Shown here: positions 32,874 to 41,504 of the stretch, piece after piece
Layout of the letters: each line of letters opens with the position of its first letter
Position numbering within the stretch: position 1 is the stretch's first letter
From: Chryseobacterium viscerum
GTDB taxonomy: Bacteria > Bacteroidota > Bacteroidia > Flavobacteriales > Weeksellaceae
Length of the DNA: 64,000 bases
Reading direction: 5' to 3'
Assembly (NCBI RefSeq): GCF_025949665.1
Contig: NZ_JAPDFT010000001.1
Location: forward strand, 1,550,001 to 1,614,000
The notes under the pieces: model-generated
Database searches by the model: none
The model's input: the letters and a program-made list of their open reading frames with translations, nothing else
What the model was told of the DNA's origin: nothing
Translations under genes and position numbers: made by a program

Positions 32874-34235
32874 TTACAGTAATTTTTTAATCCAGTTTAA
32901 TTTTTTATCAGAATATGGCGGGTATTTAATATCAGGTTCACCCCATGTGGTTTTTTCAAGAATAGCTTTTTGATGTGAAAAGGCTTCAAAACCATATTTC
33001 CCATGATAATTTCCTATACCTGAACTTCCCACCCCTCCAAAAGGCAGATTATCATTGCTTAAATGCATTACTGTATCATTGATGCAGCCTCCACCAAAAG
33101 AAAGTTTGCGTGTAAAGATTTCTTTTTCTTCAGAGTTGTTGGTAAAAAGATAGGCCGCCAATGGTTTGTCAAGTTCTAAAACAGAGTTAAGAACTGCATT
33201 GTAACTTTGAAAACTGATCACTGGCAGGAGAGGTCCAAAAATTTCTTCCTGCATGATTTTGTCATTCCAGTCTATATCATTCAGTATAGTAGGCTCTATG
33301 TGTAGTTTTTCTTCATTACAATATCCTCCGGAATAGATTTTTTCTTTATCAATAAGGGATATAAGACGCTGGAAGTTCCTTTGGTTAATAATTCTTGTGT
33401 ATTGCTCAGAACCCGGTTCATATTTAAATTCTTTGATATATTTTCTGAGCATTTCAAGAAACTGTTCCTGAATGGTTTCTTCTACCAGCAAATAATCGGG
33501 AGCTACACAGGTTTGTCCGGCATTAAGAAACTTTCCCCAGACAATTCTTTTAGCGGCCATTTCGAGATTAGCATTTTTAGTGACAATAGCCGGGGATTTT
33601 CCTCCCAGCTCAAGGGTTACAGGAGTAAGATGTTCTGCTGCAGCTTTGTAAACAATCTTTCCAACTTTAGTGCTTCCTGTAAAAAATATTTTGTCAAACT
33701 TTAATGTTAAAAGAGCCGTGGTTTCATCAATACCCCCTTCGTACACATACAGATATTCAGGTGGAAAATTTTTATTGATGATGGTTGCCATTGCTTTCAT
33801 TGTATTTTCAGCAATTTCGCTGGGCTTAAGAATACAACAGTTGCCGGCAGCCATTGCAGCAATAATAGGAGAAAGAGATAACTGATAAGGATAGTTCCAG
33901 GCTCCAATCACAAGAATACAACCCAATGGATCAGCGTAGACTCTGCTGCTTCCCAATTGGTTGACAAGATTGGTGCTTACTTTTTTAGGTTTTGAAAGAG
34001 ATTTTAAATTCTTGATATAATAGTCAATATCATTCAGAATGAAAGATAGTTCTGTTGTGAATGTATCAAATTTAGATTTTCCGAAGTCCTTATTAATAGC
34101 TTCATACAGCATATTTTCATTAGAAATAATAAGACTTTTAAGCTTTTCGAGATACATTTTCCGAAAAGCAAGACTTTTGGTTTGCTGTGTTTTAAAAAAA
34201 TCCCTTTGGTTCAGTAAAATTCTTTCAATTTCCAT
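32874..34235 (-). CDS. aldehyde dehydrogenase (family 3-like)
   Basis: 453 residues; shorter than typical ALDH (about 480-500), as in family 3, which lacks part of the N-terminus. Motifs: LGCILVIGAWNYPYQLSLSP, AAMAAGNCCILKPSEIAENT (Lys of NAD site), KIFFTGSTKVGKIVYKAAAE (Rossmann), TPVTLELGGKSPAIV (general base Glu), NAGQTCVAPDYLLVEE (catalytic Cys), EIFGPLLPVISF and LPFGGVGSSGIGNYHGKYGF. It oxidises aldehydes to acids with NAD(P). Its substrate is probably a medium- or long-chain or aromatic aldehyde by family, but that is inference. Minus strand; 73 bases upstream of the GG-leader peptide in the direction of transcription. Confidence 0.93.
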   Translation of the reverse strand: MEIERILLNQRDFFKTQQTKSLAFRKMYLEKLKSLIISNENMLYEAINKDFGKSKFDTFTTELSFILNDIDYYIKNLKSLSKPKKVSTNLVNQLGSSRVYADPLGCILVIGAWNYPYQLSLSPIIAAMAAGNCCILKPSEIAENTMKAMATIINKNFPPEYLYVYEGGIDETTALLTLKFDKIFFTGSTKVGKIVYKAAAEHLTPVTLELGGKSPAIVTKNANLEMAAKRIVWGKFLNAGQTCVAPDYLLVEETIQEQFLEMLRKYIKEFKYEPGSEQYTRIINQRNFQRLISLIDKEKIYSGGYCNEEKLHIEPTILNDIDWNDKIMQEEIFGPLLPVISFQSYNAVLNSVLELDKPLAAYLFTNNSEEKEIFTRKLSFGGGCINDTVMHLSNDNLPFGGVGSSGIGNYHGKYGFEAFSHQKAILEKTTWGEPDIKYPPYSDKKLNWIKKLL

Positions 34236-34459
34236 TCGTAAGCTTTTGTATTAAACGTGATGGCCTGTGCAATATTGCGATCAGAAAACACGAACAATAA
34301 ACCGGCCAAAGTGGATGAAGATGGAAGTCTCCTGATTGTTTGAAGGTAACTGGTTATTTAAAAAAAATTATTAAGTGTTTTACATATTAATCTGAGCGTC
34401 TTTAATTATTATATACGTCTTCCAGAACTTCATTCTTTCCAACCTCCAGCTTCCTTTTT

Positions 34460-36022
34460 TTACATAATATTTCTCACAGCTATTTTTACCGGATGATAAA
34501 GTAATAAACAGATGGCAGTCATTAACGCCAGCCAGAATAATCCCGTGAAAATTTCCATATTGGAAAGGAGAATAGACTGAGCCGTTATTTTAGCTTTAAA
34601 AGCTCCTGCTGTCATGGATAAAGAATCATTAACTGACAGTTTCGAGATATTAGCACCGAAAAGCTGATTCCACTGGCTGTAAAAAACAGGATTGGTTTCT
34701 GTAAGATTGGTACTGAGTGTATCGGAATGTTTTAATGTTAAAAATAGCATCAGATTCTGCATTAAAGCATATCCGATAGCGGTTGTCCAGAAACGGGTTG
34801 TAGTCCCCAACGCAGTAGCATTGGATACATATTCTTCCGGAGTCCCTGAAATTAAAAAGAAAACAAGCGGCGTAAATAATAATCCCTGAGCGACTCCCTG
34901 CAGGAATAATGGTGGACAGATCGTAGAAAGGGTAGTGTCAGGATAAAAAGTATAGGTAAACCATGCACAATCTATGGCCAGTAATAGAAATCCTGTAAAG
35001 AAAACAATTCTTGAGGAAATTCCCCGAACCAGGCAGATTCCCGATAATAATATCCCCAAAAGAGTTCCCGCCACATTCCAGTATTGAATGTTCACAATAT
35101 AATCCCAGGGCCATTTCCATACTGTTGCCATGATGCTGTATACGTTATTCAATCCGGAGCGGATCAGGTAAAAAATGAAAAACAGAATCATTCCCGCGAT
35201 CACATTTTTTGAACTGAAAACTTCGAAATGAAACAATGGTCTCTTAGAATTTCTTTGTTTAAGCATAAATAATCCTCCCGAAAGCAGGAATATAAATAAA
35301 CATATGATAATCGTGTCAGACTCGAGCCACATCAGTCTTTTACCATAAATAATAGCATAACCGCCAGCCTGCAGGCATACCCAAAGCAAAAACCAGCTGG
35401 TAATATCCAATTGATACAAAGGTTTTTTAGGAAAGAATCTGTTTCTGTTCAATAAAGCAATACCAATAATCAGTACAAACACATGAAAATAGACCATCAT
35501 CAGGATCATATGCTGAAAATCGTAATCTTCAATACTGGATTTTAAAAGGGAAGTGGTAATTGTTCCCCCGGTCAGCATAATGGTGTACATGAAGAGATAA
35601 GCTAGAACTTTAGCATGTTTAGTTTTTAATTCAGCAATAATCAACGGCAGGAAAATAGCTCCTTCCAGCAGCCCGAAAATTCCTTCTAAAAACCGGATTA
35701 CCAAGATAACATGATAATCATTGGTAACTGATAAAACATAAAGAATAATCACAGAAATGGAAGCCATCAGCAGTACATAATATTTGACGCTGAAATACGC
35801 CATAAATCTTTGTAAAACTAAAAGGGTAACCACAAATGTCCCATACATCAAAATCATTAAATACTGGATGTCATCTGAATCTACATCCATAAAAGAAGAT
35901 GTGAAGGCGCTGTTTGAATGTAAAAGCGACAACAACATCAGGTGGGGAAACAATGCCAATATAAGAAGAGGCAGTTTCAGCCATTGTGGTACCCATTTAT
36001 GATAAACTGTATTGTGTTGCAT
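34460..36022 (-). CDS. MFS transporter, 14-TM DHA2-type
   Basis: 520 residues, extremely hydrophobic with about 14 membrane segments, for example LPLLILALFPHLMLLSLLHS and YYVLLMASISVIILYVLSVT. Conserved MFS pieces: RFLEGIFGLLEGAIFLPLII (motif C-like turn), then KTKHAKVLAYLFMYTI. It sits behind the HlyD/EmrA and TolC genes in the same direction, the classic EmrB-EmrA-TolC layout in which MFS, membrane-fusion and outer-membrane parts form one tripartite efflux pump. However, 304 bases with two repeat arrays separate it from the adaptor gene. The substrate is unknown; EmrB types export hydrophobic drugs. Confidence 0.85.
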   Translation of the reverse strand: MQHNTVYHKWVPQWLKLPLLILALFPHLMLLSLLHSNSAFTSSFMDVDSDDIQYLMILMYGTFVVTLLVLQRFMAYFSVKYYVLLMASISVIILYVLSVTNDYHVILVIRFLEGIFGLLEGAIFLPLIIAELKTKHAKVLAYLFMYTIMLTGGTITTSLLKSSIEDYDFQHMILMMVYFHVFVLIIGIALLNRNRFFPKKPLYQLDITSWFLLWVCLQAGGYAIIYGKRLMWLESDTIIICLFIFLLSGGLFMLKQRNSKRPLFHFEVFSSKNVIAGMILFFIFYLIRSGLNNVYSIMATVWKWPWDYIVNIQYWNVAGTLLGILLSGICLVRGISSRIVFFTGFLLLAIDCAWFTYTFYPDTTLSTICPPLFLQGVAQGLLFTPLVFFLISGTPEEYVSNATALGTTTRFWTTAIGYALMQNLMLFLTLKHSDTLSTNLTETNPVFYSQWNQLFGANISKLSVNDSLSMTAGAFKAKITAQSILLSNMEIFTGLFWLALMTAICLLLYHPVKIAVRNIM

Positions 36023-36094
36023 AATTTTTTAAGCATTAAGCTCAGGAAGAGACGGCAAATGAACAAATCTGTCATTGAACCGGATTAAAAAAAT

Positions 36095-36190
36095 GCGAAA
36101 AGACAAAGGTGTAAACAAGTAAAAGGTAAAATGGCAAATATGCTTAAGAAAAAATTTGCAGATTTGCTATTTTGCAGTTTGTCTTTTCGC
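36095..36190. repeat. 96-bp imperfect inverted repeat
   Basis: 13-bp perfect ends GCGAAAAGACAAA (36095-36107) and TTTGTCTTTTCGC (36178-36190), with further internal pairing between AAAATGGCAAAT and ATTTGCTATTTT. It has the size and form of a small non-autonomous inverted-repeat element or a long transcript hairpin. It lies between the MFS and HlyD genes. Confidence 0.6.
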
Positions 36191-36244
36191 TAAAAAATAA
36201 TGTATTGTAAAACCTGAAATATGTTGATCAGAAGGTAATTTTGC

Positions 36245-36308
36245 ACTCTAAAACTCTAAAACTCTAAAACTCTAAAACTCTAAAACTCTAAAACTCTAAA
36301 ACTCTAAA
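36245..36308. repeat. octamer tandem array, 8 copies
   Basis: Exactly eight head-to-tail copies of ACTCTAAA fill 64 bases. The array ends 19 bases before the HlyD gene stop. No degeneration is visible, so copy number probably varies between strains. Confidence 0.95.
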
Positions 36309-36326
36309 ACCCTCCCACACTCAAAC

Positions 36327-37373
36327 TCATATCTTCTTCGCACTTACCAGAACATTCATTCCGGAAAGTAGTTTTTCGTTGTCTTTATTATTGTCAAGAA
36401 TAATTTTCACAGGAAATCTCTGTTCAATTTTCACAAAGTTTCCGGTTGCATTATCCGGTTTTACTAATGAAAACTGAGATCCTGAAGCTGGAGAAACGGA
36501 AAGTATTTTTCCTTTAAATTCAACATCGGGATAAGCATCTGCAGTAATGATTACTTCCTGGTTCTGATCAATCTGTCCAAGCTGTGTTTCTTTATAATTG
36601 GCAATGATCCATTTCTCATTGCTGACCATTTGTACCAGAGCCTGACCTTCTTTAATCAGCTGCCCTTCCTGAATCGTTTTTTTTCCCACCCATCCGTCAT
36701 AAGGAGCGGTAATCACTGTGTAAGAAAGATAGAGTTTAGCATTGTTAAGACTTGCTGAACTCTGCTGAATCTGGCTTTTTACAGGAGCCACTTTAGTCTG
36801 CTGCTCACTGGCTCCAGCTCTTACTGCATTTTTCTGCTGTTCCAATGCTAAAAGATTAGCTTTTGACTGTTCATAAGAAGCTTTCACATTCTCAAATTCC
36901 TGTTCTGTAGCCGCATCTTCTGTCAAAAGGTTTTTATATCTTTTATAATCTTGTTCTGTTCTCCAGATATCAATTTTTGCGGAAGCAATTTTAGCATCAA
37001 TGATCTTGGTATCACTTTCTTTGGTACTGACACCGCTTTCAATTGTGCTTATGGTTGCAGTGTTTGCGTGAAGGTTAGCTTCAGCCATGTGTACCTGATT
37101 CACAAACTCCCTGTTGTCGATGACGATTAATGTATCTCCTTTGTGTACAAACTGATTTTCGTTAAATTTTATAGTTTTAATGAACCCTGAAACTTTGCTG
37201 GATACAGGCGTGATATATTGTTCAATCTGTGCATCATTCGTCGTTACATTTTTTCTTGAAAAAAGATAAAAGCTTACCATTCCTGTGATTCCGCTGATGA
37301 TCAGGATCCAGGCCAGTAAAGTAATGGACTTGTTGATTCTTTTTTCCTTTTGTGTCAGTTGTTTCTGTGCCAT
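36327..37373 (-). CDS. HlyD/EmrA-type membrane-fusion protein
   Basis: 348 residues. One N-terminal membrane anchor (SITLLAWILIISGITGMVSF), then a periplasmic part. A barrel-sandwich lipoyl half starts ITPVSSKVSGFIKTIKFNEN, a long helical hairpin spans ~95-205, and the second half reads YTVITAPYDGWVGKKTIQEG (the conserved TAPxDGxV motif), with QGLIKEGQALVQMV-like strands and a beta-barrel to the end. It connects the inner-membrane MFS pump to a TolC channel. Adjacent to the TolC gene (5-base gap), so they are one transcript. Confidence 0.9.
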   Translation of the reverse strand: MAQKQLTQKEKRINKSITLLAWILIISGITGMVSFYLFSRKNVTTNDAQIEQYITPVSSKVSGFIKTIKFNENQFVHKGDTLIVIDNREFVNQVHMAEANLHANTATISTIESGVSTKESDTKIIDAKIASAKIDIWRTEQDYKRYKNLLTEDAATEQEFENVKASYEQSKANLLALEQQKNAVRAGASEQQTKVAPVKSQIQQSSASLNNAKLYLSYTVITAPYDGWVGKKTIQEGQLIKEGQALVQMVSNEKWIIANYKETQLGQIDQNQEVIITADAYPDVEFKGKILSVSPASGSQFSLVKPDNATGNFVKIEQRFPVKIILDNNKDNEKLLSGMNVLVSAKKI

Positions 37374-37378
37374 AGTTT

Positions 37379-38713
37379 TTATAAGTTTCCAATCGTATAT
37401 TGGAGTTGGTAATATTTAAGTTGTCTGTTGATTTTTACGGAAATAAGATTAGATTCAGCTTCCAGATAAGTATTATCGGCGTCGATCAGTTCAGTGATAA
37501 GGCTTAACTTATTGGCATATTTTGTTCTTACAATACGATAGTTTTCCTTAGCTTGATTAATTGCTTCTTCAGCAATTTTTACCTTCTGGTCTGTCTCTTC
37601 AAACTTTTTATAAGCTTCATATACATTATGTCTTACATTTTCCTCGTTTTCTTCTATCTGAAGTTTGGCCAGGTCAATATTTTCCCGTGCTTCCTGCATT
37701 CTGTATTTGTTCTTGTACAGATTTTCGATAGGATAGGTAAGATTTACCCCCACCATTCCCAGACGGTATGCATACGGTTCGGGAGGAAAGAACATCATGT
37801 TCGGATATTTTAAAAAATATTCTCCACCAGCTGTAATTTTGGGTAAATAATTAGCTTTGGTAATTTTTTGATCCAGTTCTTTCAGAGAAAGATTTTTATG
37901 GGTGATTTCAACAGACTCATTTTTGTTTAAAGCTATTTCTGTCAGTTCATCAACATAAGGAATGGCTGCATTCTCCGAAATAAGATCTTCTGTATTCACA
38001 TGCATTTCCTGATTTTCCGGAAGCGAAAGAATAGTCTTCAGTTTGTGTTCAGCAATCTGAATATCGTTATCCAGTTCCGTCCAGCTCATTTTGTGATTGG
38101 AAAGCTGCAGTGAGGTTCTTAAGACTTCATTTACCGTTACAACACCATTAGCTTTCAAAGATTTTACCTGTTTGATGTTTATGGAATCTTCTTTCATTTT
38201 ATCATTAATAAGACTCTGCTGCTCTTTTAAATGATGGATCTGAAGAAATGCTGTAATGATTGCCATTTTAAGCTGTCTCTCATCCAGATGGGTTTTTAAG
38301 GCTGAAATCTCAGTATCAATAGCCGCTTTCTTTTCCGTATTTTTTATTTTACCACCCATATATACCGGAATGGAAGCAGATAATGTAAAATCATACATTC
38401 CATTGATAGCATCATATTCTGTTGCTTTGTTAAATACGCCGTTCTGATGCTGATATAAATTGGTTACCTGAGTATAGCTGGTATGAAATTCAATGTCCGG
38501 AAGCTTTTCCATTTTAAGATCTTTCTCTTTGGTAGCGGACATTTCCTGTTTGAGATGACTTATCTGTATGTTTTTATTATTTTTCAGCCCAATCTCTACA
38601 GCTTGCTGTAAGCCGAGATGCTGATAATCTACCATCTGTGAATGTAAAAAGTTGCTTAATAATAAGCACAACGCAATGCACAGATACCGGCATGCGTTAA
38701 ATATGATATTCAT
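37379..38713 (-). CDS. TolC-family outer-membrane channel protein
   Basis: 444 residues with a signal peptide ending FLHSQ. The remainder is the duplicated TolC layout of long helices and two beta hairpins: NIQISHLKQEMSATKEKDL, TAFLQIHHLKEQQSLINDK, NLSLKELDQKITKANYLPKI, and ENEENVRHNVYEAYKKFEET followed by KVKIAEEAINQAKENYRIVR. Such trimers form the outer-membrane exit duct for MFS/HlyD pumps. First gene of the efflux operon; its promoter reads away from the AraC gene, with 58 bases between the start codons. Confidence 0.9.
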   Translation of the reverse strand: MNIIFNACRYLCIALCLLLSNFLHSQMVDYQHLGLQQAVEIGLKNNKNIQISHLKQEMSATKEKDLKMEKLPDIEFHTSYTQVTNLYQHQNGVFNKATEYDAINGMYDFTLSASIPVYMGGKIKNTEKKAAIDTEISALKTHLDERQLKMAIITAFLQIHHLKEQQSLINDKMKEDSINIKQVKSLKANGVVTVNEVLRTSLQLSNHKMSWTELDNDIQIAEHKLKTILSLPENQEMHVNTEDLISENAAIPYVDELTEIALNKNESVEITHKNLSLKELDQKITKANYLPKITAGGEYFLKYPNMMFFPPEPYAYRLGMVGVNLTYPIENLYKNKYRMQEARENIDLAKLQIEENEENVRHNVYEAYKKFEETDQKVKIAEEAINQAKENYRIVRTKYANKLSLITELIDADNTYLEAESNLISVKINRQLKYYQLQYTIGNL

Positions 38714-38754
38714 AAATTAATTAAAGGATTTTTGCTAAAATGATTTTGATGCAG

Positions 38755-38762
38755 CAAAGTTA
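38755..38762 (-). promoter_or_regulatory. -7 element for the tolC-hlyD operon
   Basis: TAACTTTG on the minus strand, 41 bases before the tolC ATG. Adjoining the AraC GTG start is CGACAAGTGTCG (38766-38777), an imperfect CGAC/GTCG dyad that could be an operator (inference). Confidence 0.5.
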
Positions 38763-38771
38763 CGACGACAA

Positions 38772-39653
38772 GTGTCGGACCCGATTTGTGAAAACAGAAA
38801 AAGATTTGCTCATTTACGCCAATTTGAAAATTCTTCTTATCTTTATTTCATGAATGACAGCCATTTTAAAGCAGTAGAAGAGGATGATGCAGAGTTTTAC
38901 ATCTACCATGTCCTCACAGGTAATGTAACAACAGAGATTCATTACCACAGTTCTGCACAATTAGTATACGCAGAAGGAGGTATTGTACATGTTTTTACAG
39001 ATCAAAAGCATTGGTATCTTCCTGCAAGATGCTTTATGTGGATTCCTGCCGGGACGCCTCATTATATTTTTTCTACCAGTCCGAAAGTTGATTTATATAA
39101 TTTTTATTTTAAAAAAGAAGAAAATGAAAATGGCTTTTTTGATGAAATTAATATTTATTCCGTCAATAATTTACTTCGGGAGATGATTTTGTATACTAAA
39201 GAATGGGATGGGAAAATCACAAAAAATGATACTTCTAAATACTTTTTTCTCAAAGCCCTTAAAGGTGTTTTACAGGAAAAAAAGCACAAGCATCTGGCAT
39301 TTCCAATACAGCATCCATTTCCAAAAGATGAAACATTACTGAAGATTGCAAGGTATATTCATGCTAACCTTGAAAAGCCCCTTACCATCGAATCTACGGC
39401 AAAAGAATTCGGAATGAGTACAAGAACCCTTTCGAGGAAATTTAAAGAGATCCTGGGCATGAATTATGTCCGTTTTCTAAGGGCTTTGAGAATTACCCGT
39501 TCTCTTGAACTGATGCTGGAAGGAAAGTATAATATGTATGAAATTGCGATGATGGTAGGGTACAACAGTCTGTCATCTTTCAGCAATATTTTCAAAAAAG
39601 TAATTGGTATTGCTCCTACGGAATATCAGCATAAATTGAGAGGAGATAAGTAG
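38772..39653 (+). CDS. AraC-family transcriptional regulator
   Basis: 293 residues from a GTG start. It has an N-terminal cupin (YHVLTGNVTTEIHYHSSAQL, GGIVHVFTDQKHWYLPARCF, MWIPAGTPHYIFSTSPKVDL) and a C-terminal pair of helix-turn-helices (~190-290): NLEKPLTIESTAKEFGMSTR, TLSRKFKEILGMNYVRFLRA and NMYEIAMMVGYNSLSSFSNI, with the AraC signature FKKVIGIAPTEYQHKL. It is divergent from the efflux operon with only 58 bases between starts, so it is probably its regulator and responds to a pump substrate (inference). GTG is favoured because the next ATG (codon 27) would delete the first cupin strand. Confidence 0.88.
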   Translation: MSDPICENRKRFAHLRQFENSSYLYFMNDSHFKAVEEDDAEFYIYHVLTGNVTTEIHYHSSAQLVYAEGGIVHVFTDQKHWYLPARCFMWIPAGTPHYIFSTSPKVDLYNFYFKKEENENGFFDEINIYSVNNLLREMILYTKEWDGKITKNDTSKYFFLKALKGVLQEKKHKHLAFPIQHPFPKDETLLKIARYIHANLEKPLTIESTAKEFGMSTRTLSRKFKEILGMNYVRFLRALRITRSLELMLEGKYNMYEIAMMVGYNSLSSFSNIFKKVIGIAPTEYQHKLRGDK

Positions 39654-39817
39654 TGAGTGGGAGTGTTTGAGAGTTTGAGGGTTTGAGATTCGGGTTACGG
39701 GGTACGTGTTATGTGGTAACGGGTTTTATAGTGTGGGATAGGTTTTCTTGCATTCTTACGTGTAAGGTTGTTAAAAAGCTAATATAATGAGTAATAGTTG
39801 TTAAGATTTCCTACATT

Positions 39818-39863
39818 CCCCTTCCCTGCAGGGGTGGATTTTTGCAAAGCAAAAAGACGGGGT
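39818..39863. repeat. REP-like two-hairpin repeat, second copy
   Basis: CCCCTTCCCTGCAGGGG followed by TGGA, then a perfect hairpin TTTTTGC aaa GCAAAAA (39839-39855) and GACGGGG. Same arrangement as 8421-8470, with different stem bases. Confidence 0.7.
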
Positions 39864-39898
39864 AGTCTCTGCGCGTTGTCTTTCCCCAATTATACAAA

Positions 39899-39928
39899 AA
39901 AACCACCTCAAATAAATGAGATGGTTTT
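39899..39928 (-). terminator. terminator after rplI
   Basis: 12-bp stem AAAACCACCTCA / TGAGATGGTTTT with one mismatch and loop AATAAA. On the minus strand a T-run follows. It ends the rpsF-rpsR-rplI operon. Confidence 0.8.
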
Positions 39929-39955
39929 ATATTGTGAGAAATTCTCGTTGCTTAA

Positions 39956-40459
39956 TTAAGCTTCTTCAGATTTAACTTCTTCCTTCTTAGCAGCAGGAGC
40001 AGCTACAACTGGAGCGTCAGAAACGATATCGAACTCATAGTTGTACTCAACATTTCTGTGAAGTCTGATAAGAGCTGAGAATTTACCAGTTCTTTTGATT
40101 GTGTTACCAGGAATCTTGATATATTTTTTCTCTACAGAAACACCAGCTTTTTCTAAAGCAGCAGATAGATCAGCATTGTTGATAGATCCGAATAGTTTAT
40201 CACCAGTACCTACTTTTGCAGGAATAGTGATAGAAGTTTTCTTCAATTGATCAACTACAGCGTTAGCAGCAGCGATTAATTTAGCTTCTTCTTCTTTTCT
40301 AGCTTCTAATGTAGCTTCTAAAGCAGCTTTGTTTTTAGGTGTAGCTAAAAGAGCAATTCCTTGAGGAATTAAGAAGTTTCTAGCATAACCTGGCTTTACG
40401 TTTACTGTATCAAACTCAAGTCCTAAGTTTTCTACGTCTTTTTTAAGGATAATTTCCAT
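39956..40459 (-). CDS. rplI: 50S ribosomal protein bL9
   Basis: 167 residues. N-terminal bL9 domain with MEIILKKDVENLGLEFDTVN, KPGYARNFLIPQGIALLATP (binds 23S rRNA), a long connecting helix, and a C-terminal domain (VGTGDKLFGSINNADLSAAL). An extra Ala/Lys/Glu tail (APVVAAPAAKKEEVKSEEA) is typical of Bacteroidetes bL9. Last of the conserved rpsF-rpsR-rplI operon; a possible attenuating hairpin (40593-40618) and a repeat tract lie in the 173 bases before it. Confidence 0.97.
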   Translation of the reverse strand: MEIILKKDVENLGLEFDTVNVKPGYARNFLIPQGIALLATPKNKAALEATLEARKEEEAKLIAAANAVVDQLKKTSITIPAKVGTGDKLFGSINNADLSAALEKAGVSVEKKYIKIPGNTIKRTGKFSALIRLHRNVEYNYEFDIVSDAPVVAAPAAKKEEVKSEEA

Positions 40460-40475
40460 TGTTGTTGTCCGTTTT

Positions 40476-40560
40476 AAGATTGAAAAATTAAAAGATTGAA
40501 AAATTCAAAGATGTAGAAATATAAAAAATCTAAATCCAGAATCTAAAATTTAAAATCTCA
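40476..40560. repeat. GATTGAAAAATT word tract
   Basis: Two tandem copies of AAGATTGAAAAATT (40476-40489 and 40492-40505), followed by AATCTAAATCCAGAATCTAA-type words. It lies in the rplI leader. Confidence 0.5.
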
Positions 40561-40592
40561 ATTTCGTTAGAATTAATTATTTATTCAGCAAC

Positions 40593-40618
40593 AAAAGAAG
40601 AGGTTGCCCTCTTCTTTT
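40593..40618 (-). promoter_or_regulatory. hairpin between rpsR and rplI
   Basis: Perfect 11-bp stem AAAAGAAGAGG / CCTCTTCTTTT with loop TTGC, in the mRNA right after the rpsR stop. The T-run is short (TTTTGTTG), so it may be a weak attenuator or mRNA-stability element rather than a full terminator. Confidence 0.5.
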
Positions 40619-40632
40619 ATTTATTTTTTGTC

Positions 40633-40935
40633 TTATTTCAATAAGTCAGCTACGTATGGTAGTAATGCAAGGTGTCTTGCTCTTTTGATAGCAGCAGAAA
40701 CTTTTCTTTGGTATTTTAAAGAAGTTCCAGTGTATCTTCTTGGTAAAATTTTACCTTGCTCGTTTACAAATTGTAATAAGAAGTCAGCATCTTTGTAATC
40801 AACGTGCTTAATTCCGTATTTTTTGAATCTACAATATTTCTTTTCAGATTTTGTATTGATATCAAGCGGAGTAAGGAATTTTACTTCTGATTCTCCTCCA
40901 GCTGAGGCTTGTTTAGCCATTTCATCTATTGCCAT
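40633..40935 (-). CDS. rpsR: 30S ribosomal protein bS18
   Basis: 100 residues. Core motifs: [40 protein letters not shown] and [20 protein letters not shown]. The C-terminus, [11 protein letters not shown], matches bS18. The N-terminal extension [20 protein letters not shown] is longer than in E. coli, as in other Bacteroidetes. It binds beside bS6 in the platform; here the two genes are adjacent (32-base gap). Confidence 0.97.
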   Translation of the reverse strand: MAIDEMAKQASAGGESEVKFLTPLDINTKSEKKYCRFKKYGIKHVDYKDADFLLQFVNEQGKILPRRYTGTSLKYQRKVSAAIKRARHLALLPYVADLLK

Positions 40936-40967
40936 GTCTTGTCTTTTTAAAAAATAGGGTTAATTAA

Positions 40968-41309
40968 TTAAGCTTTAGCTGCTTTTACTTTAGTTCTTCT
41001 AGTTACAGCGTACTCAACAGCATGCTTGTCAAGTTTTGTAGTAAGGTAACGGATTACTCTCTCGTCACGCTTAAATGCTAATTCTAAATCAGCTACTACA
41101 CTACCTTCTCCTTTGAATTCGATTAGAGTATAGAACCCATTCTTTTTCAATTGGATAGGATAAGCTAATTTTTTCAATCCCCAGTTTTCTTTAGCAACGA
41201 TTTCGCAGTTCTTTTCTTTGATAAGATCTACATACTTGTTCACTGCTTCCTCTACCTGTGACTCAGATAGAACGGGAGTTAAAATGAAAACAGTTTCGTA
41301 ATTGTTCAT
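40968..41309 (-). CDS. rpsF: 30S ribosomal protein bS6
   Basis: 113 residues. It begins [40 protein letters not shown] and [20 protein letters not shown] show the bS6 ferredoxin-like fold. Short Lys/Ala C-tail. First gene of the operon; promoter at 41344-41374. Confidence 0.97.
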   Translation of the reverse strand: MNNYETVFILTPVLSESQVEEAVNKYVDLIKEKNCEIVAKENWGLKKLAYPIQLKKNGFYTLIEFKGEGSVVADLELAFKRDERVIRYLTTKLDKHAVEYAVTRRTKVKAAKA

Positions 41310-41343
41310 AATGTTAAATGAATTTGTTAATTATTTCGAGGTG

Positions 41344-41374
41344 CAAAATTAGAGAATATATTTCGTATATGCAA
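41344..41374 (-). promoter_or_regulatory. rpsF operon promoter
   Basis: Minus strand: -33 TTG (41372-41374), a 20-base spacer and -7 TAATTTTG (41344-41351), all matching the Bacteroidetes consensus. It sits 35 bases before the rpsF ATG. Confidence 0.7.
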
Positions 41375-41410
41375 GAGGATTTGTGAAATAGTTGAGTGTT
41401 GATGGTTGGG

Positions 41411-41433
41411 AATTTAAAGTTTAATGTTTTGAA
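41411..41433. repeat. GTTTAATGTT-type word repeat
   Basis: ATTTAAAGTTTAATGTTTTG, the third locus of this word family. Confidence 0.35.
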
Positions 41434-41504
41434 GGGATTACATAAGATTACATTTAAAAGTTATTTTCAATAATATACTCTTAAATAGCCCTCCACTTTC
41501 TCGA

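Larger units (their letters stand above)
39654..39955. other. 302-bp intergenic, repeats only
   Basis: No coding frame is seen. The left part holds GAGTGTTTGAGAGTTTGAGG-type octamer-like words (39659-39687), relatives in inverted sense of the ACTCTAAA array, then GGGTTACGGGGTACG words. Next comes a REP-like unit (39818-39863) and the rplI terminator (39899-39928). Confidence 0.6.

Noticed and set aside
36245..36308. ACTCTAAA array as a CRISPR array
   Set aside because: Unit is 8 bases without unique spacers and there are no cas genes nearby; it is a simple tandem repeat.
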